Of a stretch of DNA of 64,000 nucleotides, positions 51,400 through 61,200 are shown in pieces. Position numbers and translations under genes: made by a program. Source of the stretch: Leishmania donovani. Taxonomy: Eukaryota; Euglenozoa; Kinetoplastea; Trypanosomatida; Trypanosomatidae. How positions within the stretch are numbered: the stretch's first letter is position 1; each line of letters begins with the position of its first letter. The notes under the pieces are model-generated. The model did no database searches. It was not told the origin of the DNA and saw only the letters and a program-made list of their open reading frames with translations. The DNA is taken from positions 481,168 to 545,167 of the forward strand of contig NC_018234.1 in the NCBI RefSeq assembly GCF_000227135.1, given 5' to 3'.

Positions 51400-51481
51400 C
51401 GGCGGTGATCGCGGTGGCTTCCGTGGCGGTCGCGGTGGTGACCGTGGCGGCTTTCGCGGTGGCAAGCGTGGCCGCTACTAG
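51400..51481 (+). CDS. RGG-box RNA-binding protein, C-terminal fragment only (5' part lost in gap)
   Basis: Only the last 26 codons are visible, in the frame that begins at 51401. They read GGDRGGFRGGRGGDRGGFRG then GKRGRY and a TAG stop. Repeats of RGG with interspersed Asp and Phe are typical of nucleolar or RNA-binding proteins such as GAR1, trypanosomatid NOPP44/46-type proteins, or some DEAD-box helicases. The 5' part is missing in the gap. The codons are mostly GGT, GGC and CGT/CGC, favoured in highly expressed trypanosomatid genes. The repetitive sequence probably caused the gap. A nucleoplasmin-like acidic gene lies 2.6 kb downstream. The specific family cannot be decided from this tail. 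Confidence 0.75.
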
Positions 51482-52983
51482 GCAGTTTGTCCGTGCCTGA
51501 GGAACCTGATGAATGAGGTTGATAGCGGTGGAGGTCACGAAGCAAGCGAAGAGAAGGGCTAGTGATGAAGAAGCGCCATCGGATCGCGCTCCCATACACC
51601 GGGTCTCTTTCTCTCCTCTCCCACCCGTGCACCTCTCGTGCTCGTCCCTACGCACCTTCTCCTCCCTCATCCCTGCCCGCATGGCGGGGCAATCGTTGGT
51701 CTCTCTTCATCAGTGGGGTTTTTGTCTTCACGTGCGCCTCTCACGCTCGACACTGCACGTGTGTGCGCGTGTGCCTTCGCGCTGCTCCTCGATGAAGAGA
51801 GGCCACACCTCAACGGAATAACGAACGGAGAGGTCCTTCCAACTCGAATCCGCTGAAGAACCTACACACACCCACCCACACACACACACACGCAGACGCA
51901 CAGAGATGACGAGGAAAGTAGGCGCTTGGGTGGAGTTCTTGTTGCTGCTGGTCTTCCTCGCTCGCCGACGTTGCACGTACAAGCGCCGGCCCTTCCCTCC
52001 TCGCTCTCCTCTTTCCCTTATGTCCTGCGGCTGCCCATACCGCCTTTGCTGCTGCCGCTGCCGCGCCTCTCTCGCCGCACCACACAAGCAGCAAGTGAAG
52101 GGGATGCACAAGAGAGGAGGAGCAGGGCAGGTGTGGGCGCGCGCGCAAAGGGAAGGAGATGTGAGGCGGAAGGGTATGGCGATGATAGGCGGTGCAGGAG
52201 CAGCAGCTTTCTCTTCAGTGCCTAGCGCTCCCTCAGCTCAACGACCCCCGTTCACATACACCCACACAAACGCATGTGCACGCACACCGACTCGGACTGG
52301 CAGACAACTGATGGAGGCGACAGGTGCATATCGGCAGACAGAGACGGAGCGGCTCACGCTGGTGCGCGCCTGGGTGTGCGTGTCCGTGCGACGACGGTGA
52401 CGTTTGTGTGTGTGTGTGTGTGGATGCTCTCGTAAATGTTAAGCCCGATGATCCGTTCGGTCGTCCAAGTGTCTTTTTTTTTTCATATAAAACTGTTTCT
52501 TCCTTTCGTAGTTTGTCTCTACGTCCTCCGCTGTTGCCTTGCTCGTATCGGCGTCTTCGCGCTTATCGGTGGTCGTTGTCGGTGACGTAGCTGTGACGTA
52601 GCAGCGGCAGCGAGGCGACCGGGCGTGCGCCGCGGCAGCGGCAGCGGAGAGAGAGGGATGTGCGCGTATGTGGCGTCTCTCTTGACGGTTAACCGATGAA
52701 GCGTCTAAAGAGGGAAGCGAGCCAAAAGACCATCAAGTCCAAATCCCACAGCGCTTCGCAAAGACGAGAGGCAGGGGGCGGTGCGCCGCACGGACCCGTT
52801 GGGGACCGCTCGCGACGGCCCATCCTGGACGTGCCAGCGATGCAGGATATGGTTGCGGGGCGTGCACGCTTCTGCGGCACCGTGTCCACTGCCCTTTTGC
52901 CTTCCTTGTCGTTTTTCTTTTTGTTTTGTCTTTGTGTGTTGCGTCGTGATGCGGCAGCAGGACCTCCGCATCGGCGTTCTCCG

Positions 52984-53018
52984 CTGTACTGTGCTGTGTT
53001 GCGCTGTGCTGTGCTGTG
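52984..53018 (+). repeat. Imperfect CTGTG pentanucleotide repeat
   Basis: About seven units of a five-base motif, five of them CTGTG with variants CTGTA and TTGCG, in untranslated flanking DNA. Confidence 0.75.
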
Positions 53019-53917
53019 CGCGGCTCTCTTACACTCCCTCTTTTACGGGTGAGCCGTCCTCTTACGGCGTGCCGCTTGCCGCCTTCTCGTCGTCCCTCGC
53101 ACAGGCACGCCTGCGTGTGTGTGTGTGCCGGAGGGCGATAGAGGACGTCGAGGGAGGGAGGAGGACATGGCAGGATGCGGGCGGCAGATGGAGAGGCGGA
53201 GTAACAGCCAGGCGGTGAGAGTGCAAGAACACCAAAACGCAAAAATCTGAAGAAGGGACGGCGCGGAGGCAGCGGCGGCAGTGGCAAGAGAGAACGGATG
53301 CGCAAGGAGCGGCAAGACTGCACGCTTTTTCCTTTCAAGTCGCTACCTTCTCAAGGGGCCTGTTCACTGAACACGTGCCCGCCAGTCCGACTCCGTCGAC
53401 GTGGCCGTGGGTGATGTCTATGCGTGGTTTGTTGTTGGCGTAGTTCATGCGCGCACTAAAGTCGAACACACAACCTCGGGAGAACAGCAGAGAGGGCGGA
53501 GAGGCTCGCGCAATTCACTGATGCGTGCGTGCGTGCGCGATGTGCGTGAAAGCGGAGGCTGATGGTCCTCTTTCAGAGCGCACGAAAGAGGGAAAAATGT
53601 GTGTGTGCGCGTGGTGGTGAGCGGTAAAGGAGGCGCGCAGGTCGACGCGCGAGGGGTGAGGCAATCGTGCCCGGTCATTGTGTGCCACGCCTATCTAACA
53701 GCACGTGTGTGGGTCTGTTTCAATAAGAGGCTTTGCGTGCTACTTGCGTCTGAAGCTCCCGGCCCCCCCCCCCTCCCACCGGTCCCTTCCCTCTGATGAC
53801 AGCTCTCTACCGCAGATGGATTTGCCATCCACCCCACCTCCCTCTTCTGCGCTTGCTCTCTTTCGCGATGGGATAGACAGACCTACGCATACGCAGGCAC
53901 GCAGACGCCGCTACGGT

Positions 53918-53943
53918 TCTCTTTCCTTCTCCTCTTGTGCAAG
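53918..53943 (+). promoter_or_regulatory. Candidate trans-splice acceptor for the NLP-like gene
   Basis: A pyrimidine tract ends at AG 53942-53943. No ATG occurs until 54114, giving a 170-nt 5' UTR that includes a CA run. Later AGs (near 54001 and 54033) are also possible. Confidence 0.35.
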
Positions 53944-54113
53944 TTTCGGCATTTTTGTTAGACACGGCTGCCACACGCATCTTCGCACTCGTCTTATTCC
54001 AGTTGTCGCTCGACTCTTCACCACCGAAGGTGCCAGTGCACATACACACACACACATACACACGGACACCGTTGCACCATCCCTACTCCCTCCCTCACGC
54101 TCTCCTCCCCACC

Positions 54114-55208
54114 ATGATGCAGGAGTTCCACGCGTTCTCGGTGTCCCCAAACAAGGAGCACAAGCTAGAGATCCCGGCGGGGTGCGGCTTCCACCTCTCT
54201 GTCGTTTCGCTGCCGCGAGGCACCAACGGCAAGTCGACGGTTTACGTGTCGGCGGATGGCAAGTCGTACGCGCTGGCCTCTCTCGACTCTCAGCAGAACG
54301 TTCTTCAGGCACCTACCGACCTTATCTTCAACTACCAGCAGCAGGTCATCTTTTTCGCGAAGGGCTCGGCGACAGTGCACTGCGTCGGCTACCGCCAGGA
54401 ACTGGATTTCAGCGACGACGACGATGCGCCTTTCGCCATGGAGAGCGGCAGCGATGACGACACCCGTGACGCTAAGAAGGCGGCGGTAAAGCTGCCGGCA
54501 GATGCCATCACGGATGCTGAGACGGCAAAGAGAAAACCCGCTGCTGCTGCGGCTGCCACCGAGAGCGTCTCCGAGGATGAAGAGGATGAGGATGAAGATG
54601 AGGAGCTGGCCGATAGCGCCGAGGAAGCGTCTGCAGATGCGGCGTCCGATGAAGGGAGCGACGGAGAAGAAATAGAGGAGGACGAGGACGAGGAAGAAGA
54701 GAATGATGAGGAGTACGACGACGATGACGAGATCGACAGCGACATTGCCAAGGAGCCGAGGGGGATGCAGGCCCGCCACGTTGACCCCACCGCCCCTTCT
54801 TCGGAGGACGAGGAGGATGGCACCGATGGCAACGATGACGAGGAGAGCGATGAAGAGATGGACAGTGATGACCTCGCCGCTATGGAAGAGGACGAGGAGG
54901 ACGTCGATGACGATGACGACGAGGACATCGATGACGATGACAAGGAGGAGGCGGAGCCGCCGATGAAGGTGATACGCGCAGAGGGTCGTCCCAGCGGCGG
55001 CTCTCTGCAGAGTCGCCCGAGCGCTGGCGGCTCGCCGCAGGGCCTCAAGAAGAACGGTAGTGGTTCTTCGCAGGGCCGCCCTAACGGCCACTCCCCGCAG
55101 GGCCGCCCGAGCGCTGGCGGCTCGCCGCAGGGCCTCAAGAAGAACGGTAGTGGTTCTTCGCAGGGCCGCCCTAACGGCCACTCCCCGCAGGGCCGCCGCG
55201 GCTTCTGA
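54114..55208 (+). CDS. NLP: Nucleoplasmin-like acidic nuclear protein (NLP-like)
   Basis: A 364-residue protein; a second ATG follows at once at 54117. Residues about 1-97 resemble a nucleoplasmin-like domain of the FKBP/HD2 type: FHAFSVSPNKEHKLEIPAG near the start, then FHLSVVSLPRG, a VYVSADGKSYALASL strand pair and QQQVIFFAKGSATVHCVGY. Three blocks of Asp/Glu (about 100-290) follow, typical of histone chaperones. The C terminus is a Gly/Ser/Gln-rich tail with a perfect tandem duplication of 30 residues. In T. brucei a nucleoplasmin-like protein named NLP affects control of VSG expression sites. Leishmania has no VSG, so the role here is more likely chromatin or nucleolar assembly. Nuclear location is inferred. 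Confidence 0.75.
   Translation: MMQEFHAFSVSPNKEHKLEIPAGCGFHLSVVSLPRGTNGKSTVYVSADGKSYALASLDSQQNVLQAPTDLIFNYQQQVIFFAKGSATVHCVGYRQELDFSDDDDAPFAMESGSDDDTRDAKKAAVKLPADAITDAETAKRKPAAAAAATESVSEDEEDEDEDEELADSAEEASADAASDEGSDGEEIEEDEDEEEENDEEYDDDDEIDSDIAKEPRGMQARHVDPTAPSSEDEEDGTDGNDDEESDEEMDSDDLAAMEEDEEDVDDDDDEDIDDDDKEEAEPPMKVIRAEGRPSGGSLQSRPSAGGSPQGLKKNGSGSSQGRPNGHSPQGRPSAGGSPQGLKKNGSGSSQGRPNGHSPQGRRGF
55014..55193 (+). repeat. Perfect 90-bp tandem duplication inside the NLP-like gene
   Basis: Two identical 90-bp copies (55014-55103 and 55104-55193) encode a 30-residue unit, RPSAGGSPQGLKKNGSGSSQ plus GRPNGHSPQG. Identity at every base, including third codon positions, points to recent duplication or ongoing conversion. 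A short related piece lies just before the first copy (GRPSGGSLQS). Confidence 0.95.
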
Positions 55209-56726
55209 GCGATCGCTGCCGCCAAAGTTAAGCGTCACACGGGCATTAAGGGAGGTGAAAGGCACCGGCGAACTCGCGGCACCGAAGGCGGCTGGGATGG
55301 AGGATGGGGAAGGCGTGCAAGGGCTTGACACTCGGCCTGTTCCTCCTCCTGTGCTCGGCCCCTCGGATTCCAGCCCTCCTCTTGCGTGCGTCTCGTGCCC
55401 TGTCTCATCCACAGAGCCCATCCCCTACCTCTCCCTGTTTCCGTGTGCCAGCCGCTGCCTCGGTCGGCGTCATCTTCCTCGTGTTGACCTCCTAACGTGT
55501 AATGTTCTAGGCTCTCCTTGCCTTTGCTCGTCTCCCGTTGTGGGTGCTGCGGTGGGACTGTCTTGTTGTCTCTCTCTATAAGCTAACATGTTGAGCAAGC
55601 ACTGGGGGGAGGCGGATATGCGTGCCCGCGCACCTCTTCATCTGTGGTGGAACAATTTAAGTGCCTGTGTCTCTGTGTGTGCCTGATGGGCGCTCGTGCT
55701 CCCTCGGTCCCGATCTCGCCGCATATCCACGTTGTTTCTCTCGCCTTCGCCTGCCGCTGCGTGTAGCACGACAGACGACAGCGAGAAAGAGAGGCGCGTG
55801 CCAGAGAGCGGGAAGAAGAGGGAGGGAGGGAGGGATGACGAGCACAAGGCCGCCGTCGAGGGTGGTAGCGTTGGGCTTCAGCGCATATATTGTTGCTGCC
55901 CGTCTGTCTGCTGCACCATGTGCACGGTCGGGTGTGTGAGCGCCCGCTGCCCGATGTGTGTCTCGGGTGCCACCGCGTATTCCATCTTGTTGTTGGTCAG
56001 AAGATGCTTAACCTTCCTGAGTTTGTCGTCGCCGCCTCTTCCCTTCATTCTCCCTAGTCGCGCATGCCGGGTGGGCGGGAGAGGGAGTCCGAGGGGGTGG
56101 GGGAGTGGGGAGCGCACGCTCCCCACACGATGGGTTGCCGTGCACTGCGAAAAGGACTCGAGTCCCACACGGACAGCACCACGACACGATCGCCCCACGC
56201 GGGGCGCAAAGAACAGCGCAACGGTGGCGGCAGACGACACATAGGATCACCTCCGCCGCTCCGTGGCGGCATGAGCGAAGCATAAAACATACGAACGAAA
56301 AGCGCGACAAGAACTGAAATCGGGGGTGAGTGGGTGGCTTCCTGATATGGCCCCTCGAAGGAATGAGTTAGGTTTGGGAGAGCGAGCCGCTCTGCATGAT
56401 TTTGGCTCTGTGGGCGTGATGGAATAACGAGAAGCGACGGCGGAGGAGGAGAGGTTAGAGGGGGGAGGGGCAATGGTGTGGCAGGCCACACCGCTCCTCT
56501 ACACACCCTCCTCCCACCCTGCTGCTGCTGCTGTTGTTCCGCCCCGCATAACAATACTTTGCTGTCTTCCTGTGCCGCTCGCTGCCAGCGTATCGCCCGT
56601 GTCTCTTGTCTACCGGCTCTCCTCTCCCTTTCTTCACCGGTTTATGCCGACCTGCATGCTTCGCGTCGCAGGTCGTGGTCCCTCCGCCGCCTCGAAACCT
56701 ACACAAAACGACACGCACAGGCGATC
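55209..56726 (+). other. Spacer before CIA2
   Basis: No gene is supported. Pyrimidine-rich DNA occurs at about 55375-55480 and 56600-56640; the remainder is G-rich 3' flank. Open frames on both strands lack domains. Confidence 0.55.
56616..56671 (+). promoter_or_regulatory. Candidate trans-splice acceptor for CIA2
   Basis: A strong C/T tract (56616-56643) leads, with no intervening AG, to GTCGCAG with AG at 56670-56671. The first ATG is 56727, giving a 55-nt 5' UTR. Confidence 0.5.
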
Positions 56727-57215
56727 ATGGCCGAGCTAGCTAACCCCAACCCCACCGTGTTCGAGCCCACGCATGACCCGCTCAAAGGCCGCACGGATGC
56801 GGAGCGCGTGGCTGAGGATGACGAGGACGCGGAGGACCCCATCGACGCATGGGAAGTGTTCGAAATGATCCGCCGCATCCGCGACCCTGAGCACCCCAAC
56901 TCGCTCGAGCAGCTGAAAGTCGTCGAGCCCTCGCTCATCACCGTCGATTGGAAGAAGCGGCACATCCGTGTTCTCTTTACTCCGACGGTGCCGCACTGCA
57001 GCCTGACCACGCTGATTGGTCTGAGCATCCGTCTGCAGCTCGAGCGATCGCTACCCGAGTACACGAAGGTCGACATCTACGTCACCCCCGGCACCCATGA
57101 GCAGGAGGCGCAGGTGAACAAGCAGCTCAACGACAAGGAGCGCGTTGCGGCCGCGCTGGAAAACTGCAATCTGCTGAACGTGGTGGAGTCGTGCATAAAC
57201 GAGTTTGATGAGTGA
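56727..57215 (+). CDS. CIAO2: CIA2/CIAO2 (MIP18 family) cytosolic Fe-S targeting factor
   Basis: A 162-residue protein. It matches the MIP18/FAM96 family closely. It carries EMIRRIRDPEHPNSLEQLKV, then VRVLF-type strand sequence with PTVPHCSLTTLIGLSIRLQL, and near the end VNKQLNDKERVAAALENC. Cys91 in PHCS is the family's conserved reactive cysteine. CIAO2 works with CIAO1 and MMS19 in the cytosol to deliver Fe-S clusters to nuclear and cytosolic proteins such as DNA polymerases and helicases. Length is the family norm (about 160). A short acidic patch (EDDEDAEDP) lies near residue 33. The 2B-type (CIA2) rather than the 2A-type is suggested by the motif set, but this is not proven. Confidence 0.95.
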   Translation: MAELANPNPTVFEPTHDPLKGRTDAERVAEDDEDAEDPIDAWEVFEMIRRIRDPEHPNSLEQLKVVEPSLITVDWKKRHIRVLFTPTVPHCSLTTLIGLSIRLQLERSLPEYTKVDIYVTPGTHEQEAQVNKQLNDKERVAAALENCNLLNVVESCINEFDE

Positions 57216-58236
57216 CAAGACTACAACCCCTTCCTCGCGGCAGCGACGGTGTGATCATGGCTGCGGTTGTGGTGGCTGTTTGCGTGGCGGTTATTCGTCA
57301 GCCAGCCAGTAGGAGTTGTGCGACGGCTGTAGCGTCGCTTCTCTGTATGTGCTCTGTGATGGCCAGCGACTTCTGTGTGCGCGTGTACATTTTCCGTGCG
57401 CGCGTCTGTCTGGCACAGAGGGGGCGCGTGCCCGCGTGCCCGCGTATCTTGTTCCTGTGTGTGTGTGCCCTATCCAGTGCAAAGGTGAACCCCCCCCTGC
57501 CGCCGCCGCCGCTCGGCTTCTCAAACAAGAAAAAACGAAATGAGTCGTCTGAACGCCGTCGCCTCACGTGCCGGTGCCGCTGCCGGTGGGTCTGCAAGCA
57601 CGTGCAGAGGCTGCCCCTGCACATGCTTGCACACTCTTCCCTCCCTTCTCAGTGCCTCGAGACACCGTGGAAAAGCATCTACTTACCTCCACCGCCACAG
57701 CGGTCGCATCGTCGCCCCCCTCCAAACAGTAGCCACCTGAGCACGGACCGCCAGATAGTGTTTCCGTCTCTCTCTCTGTATGCGCCCGCTGTCCCCCTGC
57801 CACCCCACACACGTTCTCTCTCTGTCGGTCAGCGCAACCCTCCTTGACTGAATTCAGCGTACCCGCGCATCGTATGTTGAACGGGCTCACCGCCGCGGGC
57901 GCCGACTTCACTATCCCCAATCAGCTTAGGTATTGAGACACGCGTTTTCGAGCGAAGGTGGAGCGTGTGTGCGTGTTAGGGACGTGGGAGGGTGCTGTAC
58001 ATCCTGCCTCTCCCCCTCACAGCATGGACGGGGTCCAGTCTGCGCACGCCGTCGTCCTCTTCTGCCTTTTTGTTTTGTGCGCCATCACCCTCCTCTCGTT
58101 TCTTCGGCATGGTGTAGCACACAGATGCACCTCCCCCACCTTGCTGACACCCGAAGTCCGGACACACGCCTGCTCACCCACCACATATGTGTCTGCTCCC
58201 TCCTTCCTGTATTCATAGCCGTTGATCTGCAGTGCG
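57216..58236 (+). other. Spacer before the PIF1-family gene
   Basis: No gene is supported. A 66-codon frame at 57540-57740 is Ser/Cys/Arg-rich without motifs. A pyrimidine tract at 58192-58216 ends at the splice site for the helicase gene. Confidence 0.55.
58192..58218 (+). promoter_or_regulatory. Candidate trans-splice acceptor for the PIF1-family gene
   Basis: A tract of C/T ends in TCATAG with AG at 58217-58218. The first ATG is 58237, so the 18-nt 5' UTR sets the start after the TTG at 58222 that the open frame would otherwise use. Confidence 0.5.
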
Positions 58237-61200
58237 ATGAAGATGGATGCGTCAGCTGTCAGGCACTCCTCGCAGCGGACGAGTGACAGTACGTCTACCT
58301 CCCACGTTCTCTTAACCGACAACGACGATGACCACCGCCGCCACCATCATGTCCCTATCACCGTCCCGTCCAACAGAAGCAACTCAACCTCCACTCCGCC
58401 GCTGCTCTCGATGCGGTACAGCGGACGTGCGCTGTCTTCCTCGCACAGTCACGTCACCTACGGCGGGGACGCCTCGGCGCAGAAGCTGACGTCGACTTCA
58501 TCAGCCTCGTCTCTCTTCACGTGCCTGAGCACTTCGCTTTCGGGCTCTGAGGCGTGCAAGGCCGCTGTCCTAGGCGATGCACGAGCCACGAGGGACACGG
58601 AAGGCATGACAACGCCGGACGCCGTCGGCGCTGCTGCCGCACAGGATGTATCATCGCCGCGGCGCAGCTCTGTAGCATGCCCCTTGACGGTGTCGACCAC
58701 AGAGCACGTGGCGGTGCTCACCGCCCCCGAGAACGGCCAGGATGCGGAGGAGGTGCATAGTTGCGTGACATTGTCCTCCACGGCAACTTCTCCAGGAACG
58801 TCTCCTGTGGCAGCGGTGTTGCCGCCACTGCCACAGCAGCGGCGGGTGCTCCTGTCATCGTCCAGCAACGAACGCCAATACACGTCGCCGGCAACGGCAC
58901 CGCATACGGAGGAGGCCGCGCAGCTCCTCTCCTGTAGCAGTTCTTCCCCCAGCATCATCACGGTGTTCACCCCGCCTGCGATGACGAGAGAGACCGCCGC
59001 CGACGCGCCGTTTTCCATGAGCCCGGCGCCGTCGAAACCTCCCGCCGGACCCTCGGCCGCGACGGCGACAGCCATGATGACGTGCCACGCCAGAGCATTG
59101 AGCGACGCCGAAAAGGAAGGCGTGGGACACGAAGCCCGTGCCCGGCCCTACATGCTGCTCGACTCGGACTGCGGTGGTAGATCCGCCGACTGTGCCGCCG
59201 GCACTCCGGCGGCGTCAACAGAAAGCGAGCAGCAGGGCCGCTCATTGCACGAGACAGAGACACGCGCACCGCCAGCGAACGGCCCGGTCTGCGACGTTGA
59301 AGACGCTGAGGAGGCGGCGCCAGCAGCTCCGTCAGCCATCATCACGCCAGCGGCGGCGGAACGCGCGCTATCGAGTGAGCAGCGCTACGCCTTCCACGCG
59401 GCAGTAAAGGAGCACCGGAGTGTGTTTATCACTGGCGGCGCCGGCACCGGCAAGTCGCACCTGCTGCGCACCATTATTCGCGCCCTACCCTCCTCGTGCA
59501 CGTTCGTCACCGCGACGACAGGCATTGCCGCTCTCAACCTCAGCGGCTCGACGCTGCACAGCTTCGTCGGCTGCGGCATCCCCAGTCGAAACAGCAAGGG
59601 CGACAGTCTGCTGAGCATCGTTCTCAGCAAGCAGCGGTGCGTGCGCAGCTGGCGCACTTGCCGCGTACTGATCATAGACGAAGTGTCTATGCTCGAGCCA
59701 AGCTTCTTCGACGTGGTCGACTACATCGCTCGACACGTGCGCAACCGCCCGCACGAGCCGTTCGGCGGCATTCAGCTCATCCTCTCGGGCGACTTCCTCC
59801 AGCTCCCACCGGTGTCGCGCGAACGGCGCGGCAGCAGCCCGCAGTTCTGCTTCGAGACGGAGGCGTGGTGGAGGGTGAACCCGAGGGTATGCCTGCTCTC
59901 AACGCCGTTCCGCCAACGCAGCCTGCGCTTCTTTGCCATCTTGAACGAGATGCGCGTCGGCGAGCTGCAGCCGGACTCGGTCGAGCTGCTCTACTCGATG
60001 GACACGACGGAGCGGGTGCACTTTGTGCGGCGCACGGGCATCGCCACAGATGTGAAGGTGGAGGACGACCACGGACCACCGGAGGTGGTGCGAGTGGGCC
60101 TCAAGCGAGCGGCGGACGTGAGCGCCGAGGCGGCAGTACGCAGCGCAGCCGCCTGCAAGACGGAGATGTCGGCTACGAGTATGCGACGGACACGGCTGGA
60201 GCTCGTCAACGGCCTCGGGCGCGCCATGGATGCCCCGTTCGACGGCTACACAATCCTTCGTTCCACCCGCGCCGAGGTGGACGCGGAAAACGAACGGTAC
60301 TACCGCCAGCTCAACACCGAGATCTTCATGTACCACGGCTTCCACACGGGCAAGGGTGACTTTCCGGATAGCTCACTGACAAGGATTGTGCACCTGCGCA
60401 AGGGCTGCCGTGTTATGCTCATCAAAAACTTCGACCCTCGGCTAGGGCTCGTCAACGGCAGCACCGGCACCATCACCGACTTCGTGAGCTTCGCCAACGG
60501 TTACCTGTTCAAGACGCAGGGCATCAGCGCCGACGACGCACGATCCATCTGCGTTGGGCGAGGCACGATGATGGACCAGCGGCACACGATGTTGCCGGTT
60601 GTCGCCTTCGGGCTGCGCTGCGCTGATGGCACCGTGGCGACACGCGAGCTCGTTGTGGAGCCGCAGGAGTGGAAGGAGATGCTTGGGTCGCGCGAGGTGT
60701 CACGCTCTGTGCAGATCCCGCTCATCCTTGCCTATGCCATCACTATCCACAAGTCGCAAGGGATGTCGCTGACGCAGGTGGACATCGACTTCAAGAAGGT
60801 ATTTGAGTCTGGCCAGTCGTACGTGGCGCTGTCGCGGTGCACTGATATGGAGAGCGTGCGGCTGCACGGATTCGATGCCCATCGCGTCAGCGCAAACCCC
60901 ACCGCTCTCGCGTACTACAAGGCGCTGGCTCTGCAGCAAGAGCGGCTGCGGTGGCGTCGCACTCATGTGCCGCGGATGGTGGAGGCCGAGGAAGCCATGG
61001 AGGCGTTCAGCTGCACCCCGTATGGGTACGTGCTTCTCAACGAGGCCGAGACGCTGGCGCGACACGGGAGGGAGGACCGCGCGACCGGGTTCAGCACCAG
61101 CTTCAATAGTTTCGCGTCCACGTCCACGTCGTCCAGCCGCTCCCCGGCATCCGACGGGGACTGCCTCAAGCCGGAGGACTTCGACGACGAGAACTGGGCC

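Larger units (their letters stand above)
51482..54113 (+). other. Spacer of 2.6 kb between the RGG gene and the NLP-like gene
   Basis: No gene is supported. Frames at 51906-52400 and 52696-53052 are open but low in complexity or built from repeats. The region contains CA/GT runs (51865-51895, 52406-52422), a T10 run near 52470, a CTGTG pentanucleotide run (52984-53018), a short GT run (about 53115-53125), and a pyrimidine tract before 53943. Confidence 0.5.

Noticed and set aside
51906..52400. A 164-codon + frame with a hydrophobic start (MTRKVGAWVEFLLLLVFL)
   Set aside because: The start could mimic a signal anchor, but the rest is Cys/Arg/Pro-rich without conservation-type pattern, and the region has CA tracts typical of UTR.
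52696..53052. A 118-codon + frame starting MKRLKREASQKTIKSKS
   Set aside because: The first 35 residues look plausible, but the rest is Phe/Leu/Cys/Ala repeats coming from T-runs and the CTGTG pentanucleotide array.
57540..57740. A 66-codon + frame between CIA2 and the PIF1-family gene
   Set aside because: It is Ser/Cys/Arg-rich with no motif. An ATG in a good A-rich context alone is not enough.
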